DNA from: MWAR01 sp036567845
Lineage (GTDB): Bacteria; Muiribacteriota; Ozemobacteria; Ozemobacterales; Ozemobacteraceae
Assembly (NCBI GenBank): GCA_036567845.1
Contig: DATCTT010000453.1
Coordinates: 1-9,353, forward strand
Length of the DNA: 9,353 nt
Direction of reading: 5' to 3'
Numbering within the stretch: the stretch's first letter is position 1; every line of letters starts with the position of its first letter. The translations under genes and the position numbers were made by a program. Under the pieces are notes generated by a model. That model saw nothing but the letters and a program-made list of their open reading frames with translations, ran no database searches and had not been told where the DNA came from. Below, piece after piece: positions 1 through 6,121 of this stretch.

Positions 1-29
1 CAGGGGGGCCTGAGACGGAACAAAGGAAA

Positions 30-60
30 CGCCGGGGCGCGGAAATGCCGCGCCCCGGCG
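30..60 (-). terminator. Intrinsic terminator of the NHL lipoprotein gene
   Basis: A perfect 13-bp inverted repeat (30-42 pairing with 48-60) surrounds a 5-nt loop (43-47). The stem is almost all G/C. Read leftward, it begins 18 nt after the TGA stop at 79-81 and is followed by a T-rich stretch (TTTCCTTTGTT on the minus strand). The plus-strand side has no T tract, so it should work mainly leftward. The T tract is interrupted, so termination may not be complete. Confidence 0.8.
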
Positions 61-78
61 TTGTGTGAGTCGTTCAGA

Positions 79-3000
79 TCACCAGGGGGAACCGCTCGGG
101 AGGGTGATGACATGGACCCGGGCCTGATGCGACCCGCTTCCATTTTCGAGGATGACGATGTTGGTGCCGTTCACGACCACTGACACCGGCGTATCGAAGG
201 AACCGAGGGCGGAGCCGCTGGAGCCCGCGTTCATCTGCCAGCCACCGGACGTGTTCCAGAACTGGAGCTGACTGTTGCTCCGGTCGATCGTGAGAAAGTA
301 GTCATTGCCAAGCTTCGCGATGTCGATAGGGCTGCTTGCATTCCAGGAGCCGACATAGTTGAGCGTCGAGGGATCCCGGACGGAGATCCTGCTGTTTCCA
401 TAGTCGGCAACATAGATTTTCGAGTCGATGGATCTGATCCCCAGGGGGGTGTTGAAATGCAACGTGTCGTTGCCGGGCGACGTGTCGGTTGGGGGCATGA
501 TCTGGTCTGCAACACCGCTCGCTAGATTGAGCTGCTGGAGACGATGGACTCCGGTGTCGGAAAGGAACAGATACGTGTCATTCGAGGTGAGAGACATCGG
601 GTTGGTATACAGGGCCGAGCCGACTGTGCCTATTCCGAACGCGCCATAGTTGCTTTCGGTTGCCGTGCCATTCCAGACCTGGATTCTCGCGGAGACTCCG
701 GGCAGTGCTTCGAGGGTGTAGAGCTTGCCGCCTGCCTTGGTGATGCCCACCAGCGAGGTGAAGGAGCCCGGATCCGAGCCAAGCCCTCCGATCGCGCTCT
801 CGAGGACGAAGCTGGAGGAGAACTTCTTCACCTTCGAGTTTCCATGGTCGGCGATATAATAGCTGCCGCCATCCAACAAAAGGGCTGTCGGGCTCGAGAG
901 CTGGGTGTCGAGTGCGCCATCGCTGAGATACGTCCGCGCGCTCCAGACGACGAAGGTGAAGGTCGCCGCGCTCTGGCCTCCGTAGGTGTCGACAGCGCTC
1001 ACCATCAGCTGGTAGCGGCCCGGATTGAGAAACTGCGGCAGATTCACCTGGCCCGGGTTGTAGGTTGTCGCCCCTCCACCGGGCGGGGTGAGGGCGCAGG
1101 TGATGGCGGTATCTGCGAGAAGCCCGCCCGTCTCGAGATCCGTTGCCCAGGCGGCAAGATCTATCTGGGTGCCGGCGCTGGCCAGGAGGATCGGGATGTT
1201 GCCGGGGGCGGTGGCATACTGCGGGTAATCAATCGTCAGGCCCGGGGTGGCGAGCGTGTTGATCAGGATCGAGCGGGTTGCGATCGCCGTGACGCCGCAA
1301 CTGTCGATGACGCGAGCTTCGATCACATGGTGGCCACTGACGGTGAGAGAGGTGGTCAGCGTGTGGGTCTTGGGCCAGCCGCCGGTCAGGGTCGTGCCGG
1401 TCAGCTTTGAGCCGCTGTTCAGGTCATACCACTCGACGGTCAGCGGCTCGTCGTTGTCGTCATCGCGCAGCTCCGCCTTGAGCGTGAAGCTGGCCCCGTT
1501 GTCATACCGGGTGCCGCTGGCGGGATTGTCGGCATCGTTCATAACGATCGTGGGGGTCGCGTTGATGTAGATCGGCCGGCTCACGGATGCCATGGCGAGC
1601 AGTGTGTCGCTGGCCTGAAGCGTGATGACGTGAGTGCCGACGGTCGTGAAGACATGCATGAACGTCGTCGTGGCAATCTTCTCGAAGCTGCCGGGGCCGG
1701 TGCAGGTCCAGCTCAGGCTCGTGCTGGCCACATATCCGCCAGATGTCTCGGCATCCGTCGCATAGCCGCTGAATGGAACCGACGCACCGAGGGCATACCA
1801 GGTGGCCGCCGTGGGTGGATTCACCATCGTCACGACCGGCGCGGTGTTCGTCGCGACGCTGATCGTGAGGCTCGTCATCGCCGTCGCGCCGAAAGTGTCC
1901 GAAGCAAGCAGCGTGATGAGGTGCTCACCCGGAATGAAATCGCGATAGTTCGTGACGACGTCTGACGTGCCAAAGGTCGAGGTCGCATTCGACATCAGGG
2001 AATAATCGTACCAGGTATATATCAGCCCCTGGCCTTCCGGGTCCGTTGCCGAGCCTGAGAAGCTCACCGCTTCGCTCGCCATGAACGAGGTCTTGTTCGG
2101 GGAAATGGCGATGCTCAGGCCCGTCGGCTCTGCGTTGATGCGGAACGGCACGGATGCCGCCGTTCCGAGACCCTCGGTCGTCGTTGCCATCAGCCAAGCC
2201 GTGTAAGAGCCGGGGGTGGTGACCATAGAGGTGAAGTTGTTTGTTGCGGTCGCGATCCCGGACAGGCTGCCGCCGGCCGGCTGCAGATACCATGCGTAGG
2301 CAGCCGGCGTCAGGGTTGTCCCGTTTGACAGGCGCACCGTTCCGACAAACTGAATGGAGCCGCCCTGCATCACCTCGTTCGCGGCAGGGGACGTGATCGC
2401 GGCCGAAGGCGTCAGAGTGCCGAACGGGATGATGGTGAATGTCCGGGAAACCGTCGTCGAACCGCCCCGTTCATCCGTGACCGTAACCGTAACCGTCACC
2501 GACGTGTCACTTGTGACGGTGGGGGTTGTCCAGCTCGTCTGCTTCGTCGTTGTCGTTCCGAACGTGCCGTTCGAGGCGGACCAGGCATACGTGAGAGCGT
2601 CGGATGAGCCGTCGGGATCCGTGGCGCTGGCCACGAGAGTGTAGGCGGTGTTCTTGATCATCGTCGTGCTGTCCGAAAGCAGCTCGACAACCGGATTCAC
2701 GTTCAGGGTGCTGCTGACGCCATAACTGACGGTCAGCGTGACGCGGCCGATCAGGCCGCTGGGGTCGGCGGCGATGAAGGTGATCGCGGCATTGCCGTTG
2801 CCCGAGGATGGGGCCGTCCACGTGGCGCGCAAATCGGAAGAGGTCGCGATGCTGCCAGCCGAGACGCTCCAGCTATAGGTGAGCGCCGCACCCTCGGGGT
2901 CACGGGCCGCCGCCGTGAACACGATCGTGCCGCCATTCACGGCCTGCAGGCGATCTGGGGTCAGGGTGACGATCGGGGGAAGATTCGTCGAACCGGCCGG

Positions 3001-3672
3001 GGGAACGGTTGTTTCGAGAACAGGCGAGTCGGTGCTGATGAACTGGGCCGGCACAGAGACCGTCGAACGACCGGATACCATGACCGTAACGGTTGCCGTT
3101 TCGTTGGCGGGCAGGGGGGGTGAATCATAGTATCCCGGATTCCCGCTGACGGCTGTGAAGGATTCCCCCCACACCAGAAGAGTGGCTGTGGAGATCGTTC
3201 CGCCAGTTGCGTCCCCGACACGGATGCGGACGCGCCTGGTCGCGGGCTTGACCTCGAGGGAGCCGGTCTGGCGTGCCGGAAGACCTGTCGTGACGTCGAT
3301 ATCCGACGAGCGGACCTTGTATTGGATGCCGCTGTTGCCGGTCAGCCGCGCGATCACGTTGTGCCGCTCAAAGGTGACGGGGGAGAGGGTGAAGAGCCCG
3401 TTGGAATTCGGGTGGGTCGCGATCTGTGGATACTTCTCGAGGAACACGAGTGTGTTCGTGAAGTTCGTTGCGGCCAGCACCGAAGCGTCAATGCCACGCA
3501 CGGCGGCGATTGTGCTCGATGCCGTCAGAGTTCCGGTGATGGACCCGTAGCTGCCGGGACCAACCGGAAGCGGGTCATCCCCGTTGCCGGCGCAGCCGAA
3601 CAGTGTCAGCGCGGCAAGAACCAGTCCCATAAAAAAAAGATGTGCGGCGGAAAGGCGGTTTTGACTCGACAT
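79..3672 (-). CDS. Lipoprotein with tandem Ig/PKD-like modules and C-terminal NHL-type beta-propeller
   Basis: This encodes a 1197-residue envelope lipoprotein, probably displayed at the cell surface or in the periplasm for binding or adhesion; the role is inferred. Residues 1-26 form a signal peptide (Arg6, then a hydrophobic stretch) ending in a lipobox-like LFG-C with Cys27. A small beta domain resembling carboxypeptidase-regulatory modules follows (about 41-115). About seven modules of 90-100 residues start near 229, 324, 422, 517, 611, 704 and 807; several carry PKD/cadherin-like signatures such as ATDPDG and DPEG with a conserved Y-x-W core. From about 910 to the end there are six NHL-like blades (YYIADHGNSKVKKF, LFLSDTGVHRL, IYVADYGNSRISV), enough for one propeller. 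Start 3672 is chosen because GAGGGGG (3677-3683) precedes it, and the in-frame ATG at 3705 overlaps the -10 box. A T8 run (3631-3638 on the plus strand, as A8) lies in the signal peptide. The ligand is unknown. Confidence 0.9.
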   Translation of the reverse strand: MSSQNRLSAAHLFFMGLVLAALTLFGCAGNGDDPLPVGPGSYGSITGTLTASSTIAAVRGIDASVLAATNFTNTLVFLEKYPQIATHPNSNGLFTLSPVTFERHNVIARLTGNSGIQYKVRSSDIDVTTGLPARQTGSLEVKPATRRVRIRVGDATGGTISTATLLVWGESFTAVSGNPGYYDSPPLPANETATVTVMVSGRSTVSVPAQFISTDSPVLETTVPPAGSTNLPPIVTLTPDRLQAVNGGTIVFTAAARDPEGAALTYSWSVSAGSIATSSDLRATWTAPSSGNGNAAITFIAADPSGLIGRVTLTVSYGVSSTLNVNPVVELLSDSTTMIKNTAYTLVASATDPDGSSDALTYAWSASNGTFGTTTTKQTSWTTPTVTSDTSVTVTVTVTDERGGSTTVSRTFTIIPFGTLTPSAAITSPAANEVMQGGSIQFVGTVRLSNGTTLTPAAYAWYLQPAGGSLSGIATATNNFTSMVTTPGSYTAWLMATTTEGLGTAASVPFRINAEPTGLSIAISPNKTSFMASEAVSFSGSATDPEGQGLIYTWYDYSLMSNATSTFGTSDVVTNYRDFIPGEHLITLLASDTFGATAMTSLTISVATNTAPVVTMVNPPTAATWYALGASVPFSGYATDAETSGGYVASTSLSWTCTGPGSFEKIATTTFMHVFTTVGTHVITLQASDTLLAMASVSRPIYINATPTIVMNDADNPASGTRYDNGASFTLKAELRDDDNDEPLTVEWYDLNSGSKLTGTTLTGGWPKTHTLTTSLTVSGHHVIEARVIDSCGVTAIATRSILINTLATPGLTIDYPQYATAPGNIPILLASAGTQIDLAAWATDLETGGLLADTAITCALTPPGGGATTYNPGQVNLPQFLNPGRYQLMVSAVDTYGGQSAATFTFVVWSARTYLSDGALDTQLSSPTALLLDGGSYYIADHGNSKVKKFSSSFVLESAIGGLGSDPGSFTSLVGITKAGGKLYTLEALPGVSARIQVWNGTATESNYGAFGIGTVGSALYTNPMSLTSNDTYLFLSDTGVHRLQQLNLASGVADQIMPPTDTSPGNDTLHFNTPLGIRSIDSKIYVADYGNSRISVRDPSTLNYVGSWNASSPIDIAKLGNDYFLTIDRSNSQLQFWNTSGGWQMNAGSSGSALGSFDTPVSVVVNGTNIVILENGSGSHQARVHVITLPSGSPW

Positions 3673-3676
3673 GATG

Positions 3677-3683
3677 CCCCCTC
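3677..3683 (-). promoter_or_regulatory. Ribosome binding site that decides the lipoprotein start
   Basis: GAGGGGG on the minus strand ends 4 nt before the ATG at 3672-3670. No comparable site precedes the upstream in-frame ATGs (3705, 3693). This supports MSSQNRL as the true N-terminus, which also gives a normal-length lipoprotein signal peptide. Confidence 0.75.
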
Positions 3684-3703
3684 GAAAGAACATGGTATGC
3701 GCC

Positions 3704-3733
3704 ATTATGGGGCGCGCTGTAAGCGGCTGTCAA
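3704..3733 (-). promoter_or_regulatory. Sigma70-type promoter of the lipoprotein gene
   Basis: On the minus strand, a perfect -35 TTGACA (3728-3733) and a near-perfect -10 CATAAT (3704-3709) are separated by 18 bp. Transcription would start near 3697, giving a leader of about 25 nt before the ATG at 3672. It lies in the 84-bp gap after the unknown gene 3757-4551, so the lipoprotein can be expressed independently. It is the best consensus promoter in the window. Confidence 0.75.
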
Positions 3734-3756
3734 TGGCCCGACGGAATCGGGGCACC

Positions 3757-4551
3757 TCATTTTTTTTGCGTCCCAAGGCGGCATAGCGCCGCGACGATCG
3801 CGGGACGGGCCATGAGGTTCTCGAGGAACACGGCTGCAAGCCCGCGCCCCGTGAGCCGAACGAGCCGTTCGCAGTCTTTTCCAGCCGTGCGATCAAAGGC
3901 CGCGGTCCCGCGCTCGAGATCATCGCGGTTCGCCGCTGAACGGTCCGCCTGGATCGTTGCCGCTCGCACGAACAGATCCAGCAGAAGGCGGATGAAAACG
4001 GGAACCGAAGAGCCGGACAACGCCCCGCCCCCGTGCCAGGCCGGTGAGGCGAGAAACGCGCCGATACGGTCGATCGCGGCCCGGTCGAACTCGCTCCGTA
4101 TCTCCCCGAGGTCGATCCCGCCGAGAGCTGCCGTTGCCACCGGCCGCTCCCCGAGCTCTCCGAGGGTGATGGAGCCGAAGCACCAGCCGAGACGGGCAAT
4201 GCCGACAAGCAGACCGAGCATCTCCCCAAAGCCGCCTTGGCGGGTTTCGCTGTCGAGCCGGTTTTCGAGTGCCTGAACAACCACACCGCGGATCAGACGA
4301 GCCTTTGAAGACTCGTCCGGATACTCTTCCGCCTGTACGGCATTCAGACAGCTGCTAAGGGGGCGTGCGGGCTGTCCGGACGCTGCCTGGCTCGCCCAGT
4401 CCTGGACTCGTTGCCAGATGGCCAGAGGCTTGTCATGCGTCTCCAGCTCGGAATTCTCGAGGATCATTCGGAGCTCAGACTCCATCTGGGCCGATTGTTC
4501 CGCATCGAGAGACAGCCCTTGCCGGAGCGTGATTGCCGCGGGGGTGGTCAT
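3757..4551 (-). CDS. Hypothetical protein, predicted soluble and helical
   Basis: I do not recognise this 264-residue protein. It is rich in Ala, Leu, Arg and Glu with heptad-like spacing, which suggests an all-helical, mostly soluble protein. There is no signal peptide. The more hydrophobic stretches (GFGEMLGLLVGIARLGW near the middle, and SVPVFIRLLLDLFVRAAT) are short and carry charges, so they look like buried helices rather than clear membrane spans. No catalytic or metal-binding motif is visible. GGAGG (CCTCC at 4562-4566 on the plus strand) precedes the ATG by 10 nt. The last codons run through eight A residues on the coding strand (CAA AAA AAA TGA). It is divergent from the receiver-DUF2225 gene and lies 84 bp upstream of the lipoprotein gene. 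GC-rich third positions and the lack of a competing frame support it as real. Confidence 0.75.
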   Translation of the reverse strand: MTTPAAITLRQGLSLDAEQSAQMESELRMILENSELETHDKPLAIWQRVQDWASQAASGQPARPLSSCLNAVQAEEYPDESSKARLIRGVVVQALENRLDSETRQGGFGEMLGLLVGIARLGWCFGSITLGELGERPVATAALGGIDLGEIRSEFDRAAIDRIGAFLASPAWHGGGALSGSSVPVFIRLLLDLFVRAATIQADRSAANRDDLERGTAAFDRTAGKDCERLVRLTGRGLAAVFLENLMARPAIVAALCRLGTQKK

Positions 4552-4574
4552 CCTCTGTCATCCTCCATCCGTCC

Positions 4575-4603
4575 GTGATGTGTCGCTGGTGACACTCTAT
4601 CAC
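4575..4603. repeat. Bulged inverted repeat in the divergent intergenic region
   Basis: GTGATGTGTC (4575-4584) pairs with GACAC plus ATCAC (4591-4595 and 4599-4603), with a 6-nt loop and a 3-nt TCT bulge. This gives ten base pairs in two blocks of five. It lies 24 bp upstream of the leftward gene starting at 4551, so it could be an operator or a leader hairpin of that gene. No T tract follows on either strand, so it is not an intrinsic terminator. Confidence 0.35.
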
Positions 4604-4623
4604 AAGGTGTTCCCGGAATGAAC
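4595..4623 (-). promoter_or_regulatory. Weak candidate promoter for the hypothetical gene
   Basis: On the minus strand, TTCATT and TAGAGT are separated by 17 bp, with TG-A just before the -10, making an extended -10 arrangement. The -35 matches poorly (3 of 6) and the -10 moderately (4 of 6). The bulged inverted repeat at 4575-4603 would overlap the -10 and the start of the transcript. Position and spacing are the main support. Confidence 0.3.
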
Positions 4624-4651
4624 CTCGCAGAACGCGCATGGCGCCAGTTGC

Positions 4652-4680
4652 TTTACCCGGAATGACTGGCATGATATGCT
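4652..4680 (+). promoter_or_regulatory. Candidate promoter for the receiver-DUF2225 gene
   Basis: TTTACC (4652-4657) and TATGCT (4675-4680) are separated by 17 bp, and a TG-A just before the -10 gives an extended -10 element. Each hexamer matches the sigma70 consensus at 4 of 6 positions. It would give a leader of about 80 nt containing the AT-rich inverted repeat at 4723-4746. An alternative is a start inside that AT-rich tract, with TAAAAT (4732-4737) as the -10. Confidence 0.4.
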
Positions 4681-4722
4681 TTTATCGAGAAGCTGATCGA
4701 CCGCGGCATGGTGATGCGCGGG

Positions 4723-4746
4723 AGATATAGATAAAATAATATATCT
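4723..4746. repeat. AT-rich inverted repeat upstream of the receiver-DUF2225 gene
   Basis: AGATATA (4723-4729) and TATATCT (4740-4746) are perfect 7-bp arms around a 10-nt AT-only-but-one spacer. This AT island stands out in a GC-rich region and lies 18 bp before the ATG at 4765. It could be an operator, or simply a promoter melting region, since TAAAAT (4732-4737) sits in the spacer. Confidence 0.4.
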
Positions 4747-4764
4747 GGCTATAACAAGGCGCGC

Positions 4765-5709
4765 ATGATTCCACAATGCATCATCCTCACACGGGATCCG
4801 ATCTACTCCGTCTTTCTCGAGATGACGGTGAAGGAACATGGATTTCAGGCTCGGATCGTTGCGGTGATGGAAAAGGTCGAGGAGCTTTCCCTCGTTTCCC
4901 CGACCATTGCCTGGATCGTCGATCTCGATAAACTGTCCGTTTCGGCCCAGGAGGTTGCGAAAAAGGCTCGGCACCTTTCCCCCGATACGAAGCTCGTCTT
5001 CATGAGCTCCGCGTTTACTCGGGAACTGGCGGCGGAGTGCATTGCCGAAAATGCCCTCGGTCTTCTGGTAAAGCTGCTGATCGTGGCCCGGCTCGTCGAG
5101 GTGATGAGTCTGCTGCGGCAGGAAATCACCCTGGCCGAAACCAATGAGGTCCTTCCCCGCACCGAAGAGGAGGCCACCACCGACGAGTCGGTTTCCGGCC
5201 TGCCCCAGGAACATCCCTATCTCCGTTATGTCCACATGAAGTGTCCGATCTGCCTCCGTCCGTTTCGCGCGACGCGGTTCAAGCTCTGGACTGTACCGAT
5301 TTCGGATACCGACACTGATTTCTGCCCGATCTGCAATGAATCGGTGCATCCCGAACTGTATACCGTGGTCGTCTGCCCGTCCTGCCTGTTTGCCCAGTAT
5401 GTCGGCAAATTCAACGATACACGGGTGGTCCAGGAGCGTGCCCGGCACTTCCTTTCCCCGGTGGGGCTCGAGGAGCGGCGGGCGCTCGCCTTCAAACTGG
5501 AGGGCTTCGGCGCCGAGCGGACCCTCCTGCATGGGATTAAGAGTTTCGAGCTTGCCGCCTATGCCGCCGAGGGACTGAAACTTTCGGGCTGGACGAAGCA
5601 GGCCGGGGAGTTCTATCTGAAATGCTCCTGGCTTTGCCGCCGAATGGGCCATGGCCGTCACGAGCGACATGCTCAGGAGAAGGCCCTGGAGTTGTTCACT
5701 CGCGTCTAA
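4765..5709 (+). CDS. Receiver-like plus DUF2225 protein, N-terminal part, interrupted by a frame change
   Basis: This encodes 314 residues. Residues 1-118 look like a response-regulator receiver domain: Asp11 after strand 1 (ILTRD), Asp53 at the phosphoacceptor position (AWIVD), Ser81/82 after strand 4 (KLVFMSS) and Lys103 after strand 5 (LLVKLL). Receivers normally have an acidic pair after strand 1; only one Asp is seen here. Residues 155-215 match the DUF2225 cysteine-rich core, with CPIC (160-163), DTDFCPIC (ending at 190) and VVVCPSC (ending at 207): three CxxC pairs that probably bind metal. A helical region (YLKCSWLCRRMG) then begins the TPR-like tail, but TAA at 5707-5709 ends it early. 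The rest of the family tail follows in the +1 frame. AAGG six nt before the ATG is a weak ribosome site. Possible roles are signal-linked metal binding or assembly; the family's function is unknown to me. Confidence 0.85.
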   Translation: MIPQCIILTRDPIYSVFLEMTVKEHGFQARIVAVMEKVEELSLVSPTIAWIVDLDKLSVSAQEVAKKARHLSPDTKLVFMSSAFTRELAAECIAENALGLLVKLLIVARLVEVMSLLRQEITLAETNEVLPRTEEEATTDESVSGLPQEHPYLRYVHMKCPICLRPFRATRFKLWTVPISDTDTDFCPICNESVHPELYTVVVCPSCLFAQYVGKFNDTRVVQERARHFLSPVGLEERRALAFKLEGFGAERTLLHGIKSFELAAYAAEGLKLSGWTKQAGEFYLKCSWLCRRMGHGRHERHAQEKALELFTRV

Positions 5710-6004
5710 CAAACCCTACCGGTTCACCGGCGGAAAGTTTCCCGGCAAGACGACGATCCAGAGCCGCCTCGAGCCGGGGGTCGAGCTCCTTCCCGAGCGG
5801 GGGATCGTCGTGACGGGATTTTTGATCGGGGAACTGGCCCGCCGTCTCGGGAATCTCCGTCTGGCCCGGGAGTATTTCGACGAGGTGCTGGCTCTCCCGT
5901 TTCTCAGCAAATACTCATCCCTGCTGACACACATTCACCACGTCAACAGGCTTCTCAAGGAAGCCGAGACCGCTGCGGCCTCCCGGATTCCTGAAAAGAG
6001 ATAA
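5702..6004 (+). CDS. C-terminal TPR-like segment of the DUF2225 protein in the +1 frame
   Basis: This about 100-residue reading frame continues where the receiver-DUF2225 frame stops. It is open from 5621 and has an ATG at 5651, but residues before about 5702 (RPWSCS) do not look like family sequence. From there the text reads like the normal end of DUF2225 proteins: a linker, then GFLIGELARRLGN, LAREYFDEVLALP and a final helix ending SRIPEKR. The LIGEL-RRLGN helix pair is characteristic of this family's tail. I therefore read it as the displaced end of the gene at 4765, not an independent gene. No ribosome site is evident for the internal ATGs. Causes could be a real inactivating indel, a sequence error or recoding. 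The full protein would have about 413 residues. Confidence 0.75.
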   Translation, partial: ASNKPYRFTGGKFPGKTTIQSRLEPGVELLPERGIVVTGFLIGELARRLGNLRLAREYFDEVLALPFLSKYSSLLTHIHHVNRLLKEAETAAASRIPEKR

Positions 6005-6071
6005 CGATATAATACGTAGTTGTGTTATTTGAATCGGGCCTGGTTTCCCGATGATGAAGCCCCGGAATGCG

Positions 6072-6103
6072 AAAAAAACAGCCCGCCGGATCCGGCGGGC
6101 TGT
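6072..6103 (-). terminator. Strong intrinsic terminator of the EF-G-like gene
   Basis: Positions 6078-6103 are a perfect 26-bp palindrome centred on GGATCC, which folds into a GC-rich hairpin of about 11 bp. Read leftward it is followed by a run of seven T (A at 6072-6078 on the plus strand). It starts 18 nt after the TAA at 6122-6124. The plus-strand exit side (CGTGCAG) lacks T residues, so the convergent DUF2225 gene gets the hairpin but no T tract. Confidence 0.92.
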
Positions 6104-6121
6104 CGTGCAGAACGGGATGGA

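Noticed and set aside
544..1410. A 288-codon open frame on the plus strand inside the lipoprotein gene
   Set aside because: It has low-complexity Arg/Gly/Ala composition and lies antisense to conserved Ig-like modules and the propeller. No promoter or ribosome site was seen.
2475..2510. Short tandem repeat of GTAACC-like units
   Set aside because: It encodes alternating Thr-Val in a beta strand of an Ig-like module; codon choice explains it, and the copies are few and imperfect.
3735..3767. Plus-strand hairpin followed by T8, resembling a rightward terminator
   Set aside because: The stem is only 5 bp, the T run starts several bases after it, and no rightward gene ends there. The T8 is the complement of the Lys codons of the leftward gene.
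5702..5710. A prfB-style programmed +1 frameshift site at CGC GTC TAA C
   Set aside because: The P-site codon GTC re-pairs poorly in the +1 frame, and no Shine-Dalgarno lies 3-6 nt upstream. It stays possible but is not supported by the local sequence.
4600..5712. A 370-codon open frame on the minus strand opposite the receiver-DUF2225 gene
   Set aside because: It lies antisense to a gene with clear domain motifs, shows no recognisable fold or ribosome site, and is a usual by-product of GC-rich coding sequence.
6008..6013. A perfect TATAAT on the plus strand after the DUF2225 tail
   Set aside because: No acceptable -35 lies 16-18 bp upstream, and no plus-strand gene follows before the convergent EF-G-like gene.
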